Program-made: the position numbers and the translations under genes
Assembly (NCBI GenBank): GCA_964647545.1
Contig: CAZYHS010000009.1
Coordinates: 1 to 64,000 of the forward strand
Length of the DNA stretch: 64,000 nt
Direction: 5' to 3'
Source of the DNA: CAZYHS01 sp964647545
GTDB lineage: Bacteria; UBA10199; GCA-002796325; 1-14-0-20-49-13
Notes under the pieces: model-generated
The model's input: the letters and a program-made list of their open reading frames with translations, nothing else
What the model was told of the DNA's origin: nothing
Database searches by the model: none
In this document: positions 1 through 8,345 of the stretch, piece after piece
Layout of the letters: every line of letters begins with the position of its first letter
Numbering within the stretch: position 1 is the stretch's first letter

Positions 1-80
1 GGCTTTTAAAAACGATTTTTAAATGCGTTTTTTTAGCGGCGGGGTGCAGGACGATTATAAAAGTATGGGCATAAAAACAC

Positions 81-117
81 GTAAGGGGCGCCCGGTCATC
101 TCGACGGTGCCCCTTAC
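81..117 (-). terminator. Intrinsic terminator of the small acidic protein gene
   Basis: GTAAGGGGC at 81-89 pairs perfectly with GCCCCTTAC at 109-117. Read on the minus strand the stem is followed by GTGTTTTTAT, so it fits a terminator 30 nt after the stop codon of the minus-strand gene at 149-520. On the plus strand no T-run follows. Bases 1-80 show nothing else I can name. Confidence 0.65.
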
Positions 118-148
118 TAAAAGAAAGGAGGGTTAGGGATCTTTTCAA

Positions 149-520
149 TCACGCATGGTAATGAACCATCGTGGTTTTTTTCTGCATAGCCAGTTCATTT
201 TCAAAGGTTTCAAGAACAAGCGGATTAAAGCAGGCCAATTCTTCACGCGCTCTTTCGTACTTCTCGCGACATTCAGCCATATAGACATTGAGTTCGTCTT
301 TGCGATCGTTATTGCGGGTCTCGTCGTATTCGGCTCGGGCATATTCATGGTTGACCGACGTGGTCGCCATAACAAGCTGCAGATTCAAGATGTGCTCGCG
401 GCTTCCGACCGGAACCAGATTTTGTTCGTCGGTCTCGCCCTTTGCTCCGAAGCTCGGATCGATCTCAACAGATATTTCGTCGAGCCCTTCGAACTGTTCC
501 ATGGTAATTAATTTTGCCAT
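149..520 (-). CDS. Small acidic protein of unknown function
   Basis: This is a 123-residue hydrophilic protein rich in Glu, Asp and Asn, with no signal peptide, membrane segment or known motif. The middle (about residues 50-105) is predicted to be mainly helical, with many charged residues, and it ends in a His-containing tail (VHYHA). I chose the internal ATG at 520 rather than the longer frame reaching 628 because AGGGGG lies 8-9 nt before it and a sigma-54-like promoter sits at 556-572, inside the longer frame. A terminator follows at 81-117, so it is probably a one-gene transcript. A plus-strand frame at 155-511 overlaps it but has no comparable signals. I do not recognise the family. Confidence 0.6.
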   Translation of the reverse strand: MAKLITMEQFEGLDEISVEIDPSFGAKGETDEQNLVPVGSREHILNLQLVMATTSVNHEYARAEYDETRNNDRKDELNVYMAECREKYERAREELACFNPLVLETFENELAMQKKTTMVHYHA

Positions 521-555
521 ATCGTTTACCCCCTGTGTCTTACGCCAATTAGTAA

Positions 556-572
556 AGCATAAGATGTGCCAA
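556..572 (-). promoter_or_regulatory. Sigma-54-like promoter of the small acidic protein gene
   Basis: The minus strand reads TTGGCACATCTTATGCT, with the GG and GC elements exactly 10 nt apart as sigma-54 holoenzyme requires. It matches the consensus TTGGCACG-N4-TTGCW at most positions. The expected start site near 545 leaves a leader of about 25 nt containing the AGGGGG ribosome binding site. No good sigma-70 pair with 16-18 nt spacing is visible here. Confidence 0.5.
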
Positions 573-757
573 GTTGACTTTGCGGGGCCGGTGCGCAGCG
601 TTGTTAAATTCCATATTAAATCAGCCACTTACACTGGACGTTATTGGATGCGCCTTTCGAGTCGCAAAATCTGGACAAAAAACGGGGAGCTGTGGTCCCA
701 CTTGGGGCTCAATTTTGCCCCAGTATTTCCAACATCTCCTTACCGTAGAAATTCCAC
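573..757. other. Intergenic region without a recognisable gene
   Basis: Short frames here lack a convincing ribosome binding site or protein-like composition. The only structure seen is a GGGGC/GCCCC hairpin at 704-721, which also gives a poor sigma-54-like GG-N10-GC spacing. It lies between two divergent transcription units, so upstream activator sites for the sigma-54-like promoter could be here. Confidence 0.4.
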
Positions 758-786
758 TTGAACTCACAATGAAACAGGTTTATACT
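758..786 (+). promoter_or_regulatory. Sigma-70 promoter of the two-component cassette
   Basis: TTGAAC at 758-763 and TATACT at 781-786 are separated by 17 nt. A second TATAAT-like hexamer at 787-792 overlaps downstream but has no -35 element at proper distance. The start site would be near 793, immediately before the inverted repeat at 794-829. Confidence 0.6.
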
Positions 787-793
787 TATAATA

Positions 794-829
794 CTTCGAA
801 CAATTATAAAGCTTCGACATAGTTCGAAG
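794..829 (+). promoter_or_regulatory. Inverted-repeat operator candidate
   Basis: CTTCGAAC at 794-801 is an exact inverted copy of GTTCGAAG at 822-829, and a third related half-site, CTTCGAC, lies at 812-818. The array sits between the -10 element and the ribosome binding site of the HTH-REC gene. It is well placed for repression or autoregulation by that protein. The assignment is inferred from position only. Confidence 0.45.
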
Positions 830-849
830 GTTTTCTATCTGGAGGTTTT

Positions 850-1437
850 ATGAGGGTGAAAGGGCTTTCAACTTATCAGGTGGCAAAGATCTGTGATGTT
901 CATCACACGACCGTTATCAATTGGGTCAACGAGGGGAAGCTGCCGGCTTACACAACCCCCGGAGGACACAGACGCATTAAAAATGAAGATCTCATGGAGT
1001 TCGCCAGAAAGTTCAATATTCCGGTTTCCAACTCGGATATCGGTGGTTTTGAAGAGCGAAAAAAGAAGCTCGTGCTTGTCGTCGATGACGAGAAAGATGT
1101 CCTTGATGAACTTAGCGAAGCGCTCGCCGGACACGGCTTCGACATGGAATTTGCCTCCGACGGTTTTGAAGCTGGACGAAAAATCTATCGCCATCGCCCC
1201 GATCTTGTTCTGCTCGATTTCAAAATGCCCGGCATGGACGGATTTCAGGTGTGCGAGGTCATGCGCAAAGACAAAGAGACCGCGTCGATACCGATAATCG
1301 CCGTAACGGCCTTATCAAGCAGCGAAGATCGCGTAAGGATACTTGCCAGCGGAGTCAATAGATACGTCCCCAAGCCGGTCGATGTAAGAAAACTGCTCGA
1401 GGTCATTAAAGAACTTTTGGAAGGGGGCCGGCTATGA
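850..1437 (+). CDS. Response regulator with N-terminal excisionase/MerR-type HTH
   Basis: This 195-residue protein has a DNA-binding domain at residues 7-52 (STYQVAKICDVHHTTVINWV then TPGGHRRI), typical of the excisionase/MerR-like HTH_17 fold. After a short linker, residues 73-192 are a complete REC receiver: acidic pair D79-D80, phospho-acceptor D123, T153 and K175. Most response regulators have the receiver first, so the order is reversed. It is the only protein of the five-gene cassette with a DNA-binding output, which makes it the likely endpoint of the relay. GGAGG stands 5-8 nt before the ATG. The next gene overlaps its stop codon (ATGA), implying translational coupling. The operator-like repeat at 794-829 may be its own target. 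Confidence 0.85.
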   Translation: MRVKGLSTYQVAKICDVHHTTVINWVNEGKLPAYTTPGGHRRIKNEDLMEFARKFNIPVSNSDIGGFEERKKKLVLVVDDEKDVLDELSEALAGHGFDMEFASDGFEAGRKIYRHRPDLVLLDFKMPGMDGFQVCEVMRKDKETASIPIIAVTALSSSEDRVRILASGVNRYVPKPVDVRKLLEVIKELLEGGRL

Positions 1438-2594
1438 AACATTACTCTCTTCTTATGGTCGATGACGACGTTGAATTTCTAGAAGAGTTCGGGCCTATTC
1501 TTTCCGAACACGGATTTGACGTTCACACGGCCACCAACGGCAGTGACGCTTTGCAGATCGCCGGCAAAGTTCAGCCTGCTGTCGTGCTGATGGATGAAAG
1601 GCTCCCCGACGCCGACGGTCAGGAGCTCATAAAAAATATTAGGGGCGTGTCAAAAAAGAGCTCGTTCATTATGATTACGGCTTATGCCGACGTGCCGTCG
1701 GTTGTGAAAGGTCTTAGAGAAGGGATTTCGGATTACATCACCAAGCCTACCGAGCCGAATACTCTTCTGCATCAGATTTTCAAAGTCATGCAGCATCGCA
1801 GGCATAGCGACGCCGACAAAGAAAAGATGTCTCAGCTTGCGAAGAAGAACGAAGAGCTCAAGCGCCTTGATAATCTCAAATCGCAGTTCGTTGCCAATGT
1901 TTCTCACGAGCTGCTCGGTCCGCTTGGCATCATCAAAGAGTCCATCGATATTGCGCGCGAAAAATGTTCGCAAAGTAGCGGGGACGATGCTCATCGATAT
2001 TTTGATATAAGCGAGAGAGAACTTGGCAGACTTATCCGTTTTACAAAGAACATGCTCGACCTCTCTAAAATTGAATCGGGTAAAATGCCGTTTCAAAGGG
2101 CCGAGGTTGACATGGTCTCGCTTGCAGCCGACGTTACGACCATGTTCGAGAGCGAATGCGATAAAAACGACGTTGAGCTCGAACTGCACGCAGATAATGT
2201 CCCTTCATCGCTTTACCTTGACCCCGACCTAATGCGAGAACTTCTGGTAAATCTTATCAGCAACGGCATCAAACACTCAAAGCAGGGGCAGAAGGTCAAA
2301 GTCGGCATGTTCGCCGACGAAGCTCATTTTCGGATAGAAGTGACGGATGAAGGCCCCGGAATTCCCGAAAAACTCAGGCCGAATATTTTCGACAAGTATT
2401 ACAGAATTTTCGAGGACAGGACGCAGGGGACAGGTCTTGGGCTCTCTATCGTCAAGGAGATCGTTTCGCTACACGGCGGCAAGGTTTGGGTCGAGCCGGC
2501 GGGGGAGACCGGTTCCAATTTTGTCGTCTATCTTCCGATATTACCGATCGTAAATAATAAGGAGGCCGACCATGAAAAAAATAATAATAGTTGA
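1434..2594 (+). CDS. Hybrid sensor kinase: N-terminal receiver plus HisKA/HATPase
   Basis: This is a soluble 386-residue protein. Residues 5-120 form a receiver (D10-D12 acidic cluster, phospho-acceptor D54, K104). A short coiled linker (about 125-150) leads to a HisKA dimerisation domain with H158 in NVSHELLGPLG. Residues 255-370 are the ATP-binding domain, with N277 in the N box, DEGPGIP at 305-311 and the G2 box GTGLGLSI at 332-339. No membrane segment or PAS domain is present, so it should be driven by phosphorylation of its receiver rather than by an external signal. It overlaps the HTH-REC gene by 4 nt and the following receiver gene by 23 nt, showing tight coupling within one operon. 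Confidence 0.88.
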   Translation: MKHYSLLMVDDDVEFLEEFGPILSEHGFDVHTATNGSDALQIAGKVQPAVVLMDERLPDADGQELIKNIRGVSKKSSFIMITAYADVPSVVKGLREGISDYITKPTEPNTLLHQIFKVMQHRRHSDADKEKMSQLAKKNEELKRLDNLKSQFVANVSHELLGPLGIIKESIDIAREKCSQSSGDDAHRYFDISERELGRLIRFTKNMLDLSKIESGKMPFQRAEVDMVSLAADVTTMFESECDKNDVELELHADNVPSSLYLDPDLMRELLVNLISNGIKHSKQGQKVKVGMFADEAHFRIEVTDEGPGIPEKLRPNIFDKYYRIFEDRTQGTGLGLSIVKEIVSLHGGKVWVEPAGETGSNFVVYLPILPIVNNKEADHEKNNNS

Positions 2595-2943
2595 TGACGA
2601 CATGGAATATCTCGACGAGCTTTCCGACATGCTTGGCGCGGCCGGTTACGTGATCATCCCGATATTCGAGGAGAACGCCGCCGTGGCCGTGGCCAGAAAT
2701 TTGCAGCCCGACGTCATATTGCTCGACCTTAAGTTGAAACATCAAAGCGGATTTTCGCTCGCTATCGAACTTGGCAGATATCCGGAAACCCGCAATATTC
2801 CGGTGATCGCCATGACGGGATTCTATTCCGAAAAAGAGTGCACCGAACTGCAGAAGGCGTGCAATATCGAAAAAATTCTTTACAAGCCGCTGGCTCCGCT
2901 TTCGATAATCTCTGCGGTCGAGAAATTGGGTAAAGGCATTTGA
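2572..2943 (+). CDS. Stand-alone receiver (REC) protein
   Basis: This 123-residue protein is a single CheY-like receiver with the acidic triad D8-D10, phospho-acceptor D52, T82 and K105. No output domain follows. Such proteins act as phosphate shuttles or sinks, or bind a partner directly. The start lies 23 nt inside the preceding kinase gene, after AAGGAGG at about 2560. The next gene, a membrane PAS kinase, begins 19 nt after the stop. The likely role is to link the membrane kinase to the soluble hybrid kinase, but this is inferred from gene order alone. Confidence 0.85.
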   Translation: MKKIIIVDDDMEYLDELSDMLGAAGYVIIPIFEENAAVAVARNLQPDVILLDLKLKHQSGFSLAIELGRYPETRNIPVIAMTGFYSEKECTELQKACNIEKILYKPLAPLSIISAVEKLGKGI

Positions 2944-2962
2944 AAATAATAAGGAGAGCTCC

Positions 2963-5614
2963 ATGAACGAGCGTCTTATCCAGTTTACCAGAGGCGTTTC
3001 TGTGATCATTATCATAGGTTCTATGCTGGTTGCCGCCGGATGGTTCTTCGATGCAATAATGTTCGGAGCAGAAGTTCAGATAGCGGTGGTGGCCTCATTT
3101 TTTATATGTGCCTTGTCGCTGATCCTTCAAACGATCCGCTCCTCTCGTTTTGCCTCTCTCGGCAGAGCGCTTGCCTTGGCGGTTGTCGTAATTAATTTTT
3201 TCCTTTTCACAGATCATCTTCTTAAACACCTGCCACCCGAGCTTATCACCAACTGGGTGCTGTTCATTTTTACGGGGATGTCTCTTGCCTGTTCGGGGCG
3301 CGGGAAATATTGCGTTGTCGCACGGGTGCTTAATTTGATCGTTGCGATCGTTGCCTTGTTCAACGTTTACGGGGCGCTTTACGGTTCTTATGAGAGCGGG
3401 GCGATCTGGGTAAAATATTTTGAGACGGGCATTGTGGAGTCGCTGCTTTTCATGCTGATGAGCGCCGCCATAATTGCTTTTCGCAGGGACGAATGGATTC
3501 TCGATCCGGTTATGAGCAGGATGCTTGGCGGAGTGATGGCTCGCAGATTTGTTCCGTTGGTGTTTCTTTTTATGTTTCTTGCGTGGCTGCGCCTCAAAGG
3601 AGAGATGTACGGCTTCTACGATCTAGGGTTCGGACTCACTCTTACGATATTTGTCGCAACGTTGATCATGGTATTCTCGGTGTTGTTTGTGGCTCGTAAA
3701 ATGAACGCTCTTGACGAGATGAAAGAGCGCGGCACCGACGCCCTGATGATTTTCAGAAGTCTTGTGGACGCTGCTAACGAGGAAATATTCATAATCGACG
3801 CTGCTTCGGGGGCTATTCTTGACGTGAATGGTACGGTAAGCGAGCTCACAGGCTATTCAAGGGAAGAACTGCTGCTCATGAACGTGGTCGATATCGAGGG
3901 TGGCATCGAAGGCTTTACTTGGGATAGACACGTTGCTTCGCTTAGGAATATGGAAAAAACAACCCTGTGCGGGGGGCATCGTCGTAAGGATGGAACAATA
4001 ATTCCCGTCGAAATAAATATCAGGCTGGTCAAGGTCAGGAGCCGTGAGTTCGTCATCGCCTTTGCGCGCGACATCACCGAACGAAAGAAGGCCGAAACCG
4101 CGTTGCACGAAAGCGAAGAGACCTTAAGGGTCATGACCGAAAACGCCAAAGACGCTATCATCATGATAGATGACGAAGGGAAGGTCTCTTTCTGGAACCG
4201 TGCCGCCGAAAACATTCTAGGTTATTCACGCATGGAGATCATGGGGAAAAATTGCCATCAGATAATTGCACCCAAGAAATATCACGGGGCCTACGAGGGG
4301 GCGTTCCCACATTTCAAGCTTACGGGTGAAGGGGGCGTTATCGGCAAGACCTTGGAGCTAGAAGCCGTTAGAAAGAACGGCGAGATCTTTCCGATCGAAC
4401 TTTCTGTCGCCGGAATCAAGTTCAAAGGCAAGTGGCACGCCGTGGGCATCATGCGTGACATTACCGAAAGAAAGAGGACGGAGTCGGAGCTTTTGAATTA
4501 TCAAAAACAGCTGGAGCGAATGATCAAGGAGAGAGAGGGCGAGCTCAAGGAGGACGAAAAGAAATATCGCGAGATACTCGAGAACGCCAACGACCCGATC
4601 GTCGTTACAAACGCCGACACGGGCGAAATTCTACTTGTGAACCATGCGGCCGAAAGATTTTTCGGGCGCTCACAAAATGAGCTGGTCGGAGCCGAGCAGA
4701 CGATTTTATATCCAGCCGACAAGAAGGAGCATTATCGCAAGCGTTTTAAAGAAGCGGTCTTGCAGCGTTCGATCGTTGTGAGAGATGTGACGGTCGTAAC
4801 ATCTTCGGGGAAAGAGATCCCCGTGCAGATAAGTTGTAGTAAGGTTTTCTGGCAGGGGCAGAAGATTGTTCAGGGAATTTTTTCAGATGTCTCCGAATAC
4901 AAAAAAATAGAAGCCGGTCTGGCCAAAGAGCTTGAGAATGCCAAGCGGCTGTCTGATATCGGCGCGCTGGCGGCGACCGTTGCGCACGAACTTCGCAATC
5001 CGCTGGGCGTTATTAGAACGGCGGCATACAATATAGACAGAAAGGCCAAAGACCCCGACCTGTCAAAACACATCGCCAACATCGATAAAAAAATTCTCGA
5101 AAGCGATAGGATCATTAAGAACCTTTTGACCTATTCAAGGATCAAGCAGCCGCAACTTGAACAGCTTGCTCCGATAAGGCTTATCGACGAATGCGTGAGA
5201 GAGTGTCGCGAAAAATACAAAGGTTACGACATAAAATTTACGCGGGATTATCGGTGCGGTATGGACGATCCGATGATGGCCGATTCTCTTCATATGGCCG
5301 AGCTCTTTACAAACATTCTTGACAATGCCTGCCAGTCGCTTTTGGAAAAGCGCGGCACCGTAGATATCACGGCCGAGATGGACCGGCAAAAAGGGTTGTT
5401 CAGGTTGGTCATAAAAGACGACGGCGAAGGAATTGCTCCGGCCGATATGCCGAAGTTGTTCGAACCGTTCTTCACCAAAAAGTCGAAAGGTGTCGGACTT
5501 GGGCTGACTGTCTGTCAGCAGGTTGTCGGACTGCATAACGGCAGGATAGACATCAAGAGCGAAAAGGGGGTCGGTTCGATCGTAACGGTTGAGCTTCCGA
5601 TAGGAAATGTTTGA
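2963..5614 (+). CDS. Membrane-bound multi-PAS sensor histidine kinase
   Basis: This protein has 883 residues. The first 245 contain about eight hydrophobic segments (roughly 11-30, 38-57, 66-84, 94-112, 118-138, 156-172, 196-212, 223-245), forming a membrane sensor domain. Three PAS domains follow (about 265-375, 390-510 and 530-650), the first two closing with the typical DITERK motif. A short coiled segment precedes the HisKA domain with H675 in VAHELRNPLG, and the HATPase domain ends the protein (DDGEGI and GVGLGLTV motifs). The last part resembles NtrB/ZraS-type kinases. AAGGAG lies 8 nt before the ATG. It is the only cassette member with a membrane sensor, so it is the likely signal input. 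The ligand cannot be read from the sequence. Confidence 0.9.
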   Translation: MNERLIQFTRGVSVIIIIGSMLVAAGWFFDAIMFGAEVQIAVVASFFICALSLILQTIRSSRFASLGRALALAVVVINFFLFTDHLLKHLPPELITNWVLFIFTGMSLACSGRGKYCVVARVLNLIVAIVALFNVYGALYGSYESGAIWVKYFETGIVESLLFMLMSAAIIAFRRDEWILDPVMSRMLGGVMARRFVPLVFLFMFLAWLRLKGEMYGFYDLGFGLTLTIFVATLIMVFSVLFVARKMNALDEMKERGTDALMIFRSLVDAANEEIFIIDAASGAILDVNGTVSELTGYSREELLLMNVVDIEGGIEGFTWDRHVASLRNMEKTTLCGGHRRKDGTIIPVEINIRLVKVRSREFVIAFARDITERKKAETALHESEETLRVMTENAKDAIIMIDDEGKVSFWNRAAENILGYSRMEIMGKNCHQIIAPKKYHGAYEGAFPHFKLTGEGGVIGKTLELEAVRKNGEIFPIELSVAGIKFKGKWHAVGIMRDITERKRTESELLNYQKQLERMIKEREGELKEDEKKYREILENANDPIVVTNADTGEILLVNHAAERFFGRSQNELVGAEQTILYPADKKEHYRKRFKEAVLQRSIVVRDVTVVTSSGKEIPVQISCSKVFWQGQKIVQGIFSDVSEYKKIEAGLAKELENAKRLSDIGALAATVAHELRNPLGVIRTAAYNIDRKAKDPDLSKHIANIDKKILESDRIIKNLLTYSRIKQPQLEQLAPIRLIDECVRECREKYKGYDIKFTRDYRCGMDDPMMADSLHMAELFTNILDNACQSLLEKRGTVDITAEMDRQKGLFRLVIKDDGEGIAPADMPKLFEPFFTKKSKGVGLGLTVCQQVVGLHNGRIDIKSEKGVGSIVTVELPIGNV

Positions 5615-5640
5615 AACAAACCCTATGGAGGTGATCGAGC

Positions 5641-6054
5641 ATGAAAAAGATCTTAATGATAGATGACGACGAGGAGATGTGCCACGAAATGTGCGATGCG
5701 CTTACGGGAAACTCCTATCAGGTCGAATATGTCCATTGCGGCGAAGTGGGGCTAACTAAGGCGATGAGCGGGGAGTATTCTGTTGTGCTGCTCGACCTTA
5801 AGATGACAGGCATGGGAGGCCGGAAAGTTCTTGAAGCGCTTAAGGCGAAAAATCCCGCGATTAAAGTGATGGTCCTGACAGGTTCTCCCGTAAGTCCGGC
5901 AATACTCGGAATGCCCGATGTCGAGGAATTAAACCCCGTCTTCAATAATGTTTGCGGCTACGATGTCGAAGTCCTCAGGCTTGCCGATTGCGTGATGAAC
6001 AAACCGTTCGATGTCGCGAGAGTCATTCGTAAGATCGATGAGTTCTGTCGATAG
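5641..6054 (+). CDS. Stand-alone receiver protein with an enlarged loop
   Basis: This 137-residue CheY-like receiver has acidic residues D8-D10, phospho-acceptor D52, T80 and K121. Between T80 and K121 it has 40 residues where a typical receiver has about 22 (compare T82 and K105 in the receiver at 2572). The extra residues contain Pro, Asn and a Cys and would sit next to the signalling face. There is no output domain. GGAGGTGAT is 5 nt before the ATG and the gap from the kinase gene is 26 nt, so it is the last gene of the cassette. The enlarged loop might fix partner choice. Confidence 0.8.
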   Translation: MKKILMIDDDEEMCHEMCDALTGNSYQVEYVHCGEVGLTKAMSGEYSVVLLDLKMTGMGGRKVLEALKAKNPAIKVMVLTGSPVSPAILGMPDVEELNPVFNNVCGYDVEVLRLADCVMNKPFDVARVIRKIDEFCR

Positions 6055-6169
6055 TGGCGGCGTTCTAAAATTTCAATTGCCAGCTATTTTCTCTTGGGCT
6101 AAAGGTTTGGCCTCTAAAACACATAGGTCGTGCCCAGCGCGACCACCTACAACCGGAGGCTAAGATCCT

Positions 6170-8251
6170 ATGAAAGTCTATGAGACGGAAAAAATCCGAA
6201 ACATCGCTTTAATCGGAAACAAGGGCGTCGGTAAGACACAGTTGCTTGATGCAATGCTTTTTGCTTGCGGGCTCAACACTCGCATCGGCAAAACGAGCGA
6301 TTCCTCTTCGGTTGCAGATTATGATCCCGCGGAAATTAGAAGACAGCAAACCCTCATATCAAAAGTTATCCCGTGCGAATGGAAGGGGATGAAAATAAAC
6401 GTGCTCGATACTCCGGGCTACGCAGACTTCATCGGCGAGACCCTTTCGGCGCTTACCGTCGCCGACATGGCAGTCGTCGTAGTCGATGCGGCACACGGAG
6501 TCGATATCCCCACCAAGCGCATCATGAATTATGCCGTGGAACTTCACAAGCCCCTCGCCTTCATTATCAACAAGTGCGACAATGAATATGCCGATCTCGA
6601 CAAGACGATCGAATCTATTCGTGCCGCCAACGGCAAAGCGGTCTTTGTGCAGAGCCCTGCCGGTAAAGGTTCGGCCTTCAAAGGCGTTGTCGATGTCCTG
6701 AACATGCGAGCTTACATCAGCGAAAGTGGAAAAGCAAAAGAGCTCGATGTTCCGGCCGAATTTCAGGAGAAGGCCAAAGAATGCAGAACATCGGTCATCG
6801 AAGCGGTCGCCGAGAACGACGAAGCTCTCATGGAAAAATATCTTGCCGGAGGAGAGCTTAGCGCCGCCGAGATCAAGACCGGTTTTTCAAAAGGGATCGC
6901 TAACGGAAGTATCGCACCGGTGTTTTTGACGGCCGCGTCTAGCGGTGTCGGGTCGGACGCCTTCATGCAAATGTGCTGTGATTGGTTTCCTTCCCCGAAA
7001 GATGTCTCGCCGGCAAAAGGAAAAAATGACGCCGGTCAGGAAGAGACAAGAACGGTCGGCGATGCTTTCTCGGCCTTTGTGTTTAAAGCCGCAAGCGATC
7101 CCGGAATCGGAGACATCTGTTTCTTCCGCGTGTGGAGCGGCAGCGTAGCTCACGGGGACGATGTCTATAATTCGTCGCGTCGCACGGTGGAGCGAATGGG
7201 CCATCTCTTTGTGATGCACGGCAAGAACCGCGAAGAGGTCGAAAAGGTCTTTGCCGGAGACATTGCGTGCGTTGCGAAATTAAAGAGCACCGGTATTTGC
7301 GACACGCTCTGCGTCAAGACAAAACCGATTAAGTTCGATCAAATTAAATTTCCCGAACCGATGGTGAGCCTTGCTGTCAAGCCGAAGACAAAAGCCGACT
7401 CCGACAAAATCGGCAACGGTTTTTCCAAACTCATGGCGATCGATCACACTTTCAAAATGCACATTGACCATGAATTTAATGAAACTATCATCGCCGGCAT
7501 CGGCGAAATTCATCTTGAACTGATGCTCGAACGTCTCAAAGAACGCTACGGCGTCGAGGTCGAAGTCGGCAAGCCACGCATTCCGTATCGCGAGACGATC
7601 CAAAAGCCGGTCAAGGTTCAGGGAAAATACAAAAAACAATCGGGCGGACGCGGTCAGTACGGCGACTGCTGGATCGAAATGTCGCCGCTTCCTCACGGCA
7701 AGGGGTTCGAATTTGAAAATAAGATCTTCGGCGGCTCGATTCCGGGCAAATTTATACCGGCCATAGAAAAGGGCGTTCGCGATACGATGCAGCGCGGAAC
7801 TTACGCCGGTTATCCGGTCGTTGACATTAAAGTCGCGGTCGTGGACGGCAGCTATCACGATGTCGATTCAAGCGATATGGCGTTTCAGATCGCCGGATCT
7901 ATGGCCTTTAAGCTTGCCGAAGAGGCGGCTAGCCCCGTGCTGCTCGAACCTATTATGAACGTTGAGGTCACGGTGCCGTCGAATTACATGGGAGATATCA
8001 CAAGCGATATTTCAAGCCGCCGCGGAAAAGTTGCCGGAATGGATTCGCAAGGGGAGGCAACGATAATCAAGGCGCAGGTTCCGCTCGCCGAAATGTACAA
8101 ATATTCGACATCGCTAAGATCGGTCACAAGCGGAGCCGGCTCTTACACGATGAGCTTTAGCCACTACGAACAACTGCCGTCGCACGCGGCGCAAAAGATA
8201 GTTGAAGAGAGCAAACGCAATAAAGTTGCCGAGCCCCAAGAAAAACATTGA
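6170..8251 (+). CDS. EF-G-like translational GTPase, class with Tyr in place of catalytic His
   Basis: This 693-residue protein has the full five-domain EF-G layout. The P-loop is GNKGVGKT at 16-23, DTPGY at 80-84, NKCD at 134-137, and domains II-V are complete. Two switch regions differ from canonical EF-G. Switch I reads RRQQTLIS instead of RGITI, and the catalytic His of DTPGH is Tyr84. Both features mark the EF-G-like group (EF-G2 type), members of which are reported to bind GTP but to have weak or no ribosome-stimulated hydrolysis. The true fusA is at 24896. CGGAGG lies 11 nt before the ATG, and a 115-nt gap with a small GGTCG/CGACC dyad (6126-6144) separates it from the signalling cassette. 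The role is unknown; recycling or ribosome protection are possibilities. Confidence 0.85.
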   Translation: MKVYETEKIRNIALIGNKGVGKTQLLDAMLFACGLNTRIGKTSDSSSVADYDPAEIRRQQTLISKVIPCEWKGMKINVLDTPGYADFIGETLSALTVADMAVVVVDAAHGVDIPTKRIMNYAVELHKPLAFIINKCDNEYADLDKTIESIRAANGKAVFVQSPAGKGSAFKGVVDVLNMRAYISESGKAKELDVPAEFQEKAKECRTSVIEAVAENDEALMEKYLAGGELSAAEIKTGFSKGIANGSIAPVFLTAASSGVGSDAFMQMCCDWFPSPKDVSPAKGKNDAGQEETRTVGDAFSAFVFKAASDPGIGDICFFRVWSGSVAHGDDVYNSSRRTVERMGHLFVMHGKNREEVEKVFAGDIACVAKLKSTGICDTLCVKTKPIKFDQIKFPEPMVSLAVKPKTKADSDKIGNGFSKLMAIDHTFKMHIDHEFNETIIAGIGEIHLELMLERLKERYGVEVEVGKPRIPYRETIQKPVKVQGKYKKQSGGRGQYGDCWIEMSPLPHGKGFEFENKIFGGSIPGKFIPAIEKGVRDTMQRGTYAGYPVVDIKVAVVDGSYHDVDSSDMAFQIAGSMAFKLAEEAASPVLLEPIMNVEVTVPSNYMGDITSDISSRRGKVAGMDSQGEATIIKAQVPLAEMYKYSTSLRSVTSGAGSYTMSFSHYEQLPSHAAQKIVEESKRNKVAEPQEKH

Positions 8252-8274
8252 TGAAAGAAGATAAATAAATGAAG

Positions 8275-8309
8275 ACCGGAGACCGGTTCTTTACCGGCTC
8301 CGGTTTTTG
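8275..8309 (+). terminator. Intrinsic terminator after the EF-G-like gene
   Basis: ACCGGAG-CCGGT pairs with ACCGG-CTCCGGT around a TCTT loop, and the stem is followed by TTTTTGTTTG. It ends the transcript of the EF-G-like gene 24 nt after its stop codon. Confidence 0.85.
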
Positions 8310-8345
8310 TTTGCTTTGTAAAATTCGGCACGAAAGAAAAAAACG

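Noticed and set aside
155..511. Plus-strand frame of 118 codons overlapping the small acidic protein
   Set aside because: It has no ribosome binding site, and the minus-strand frame has promoter, ribosome binding site and terminator.
704..718. Another sigma-54-like GG-N10-GC spacing before the cassette
   Set aside because: The -24 part does not match (GGGCTC), and a better sigma-70 promoter is nearer the gene. The bases rather form a small hairpin.
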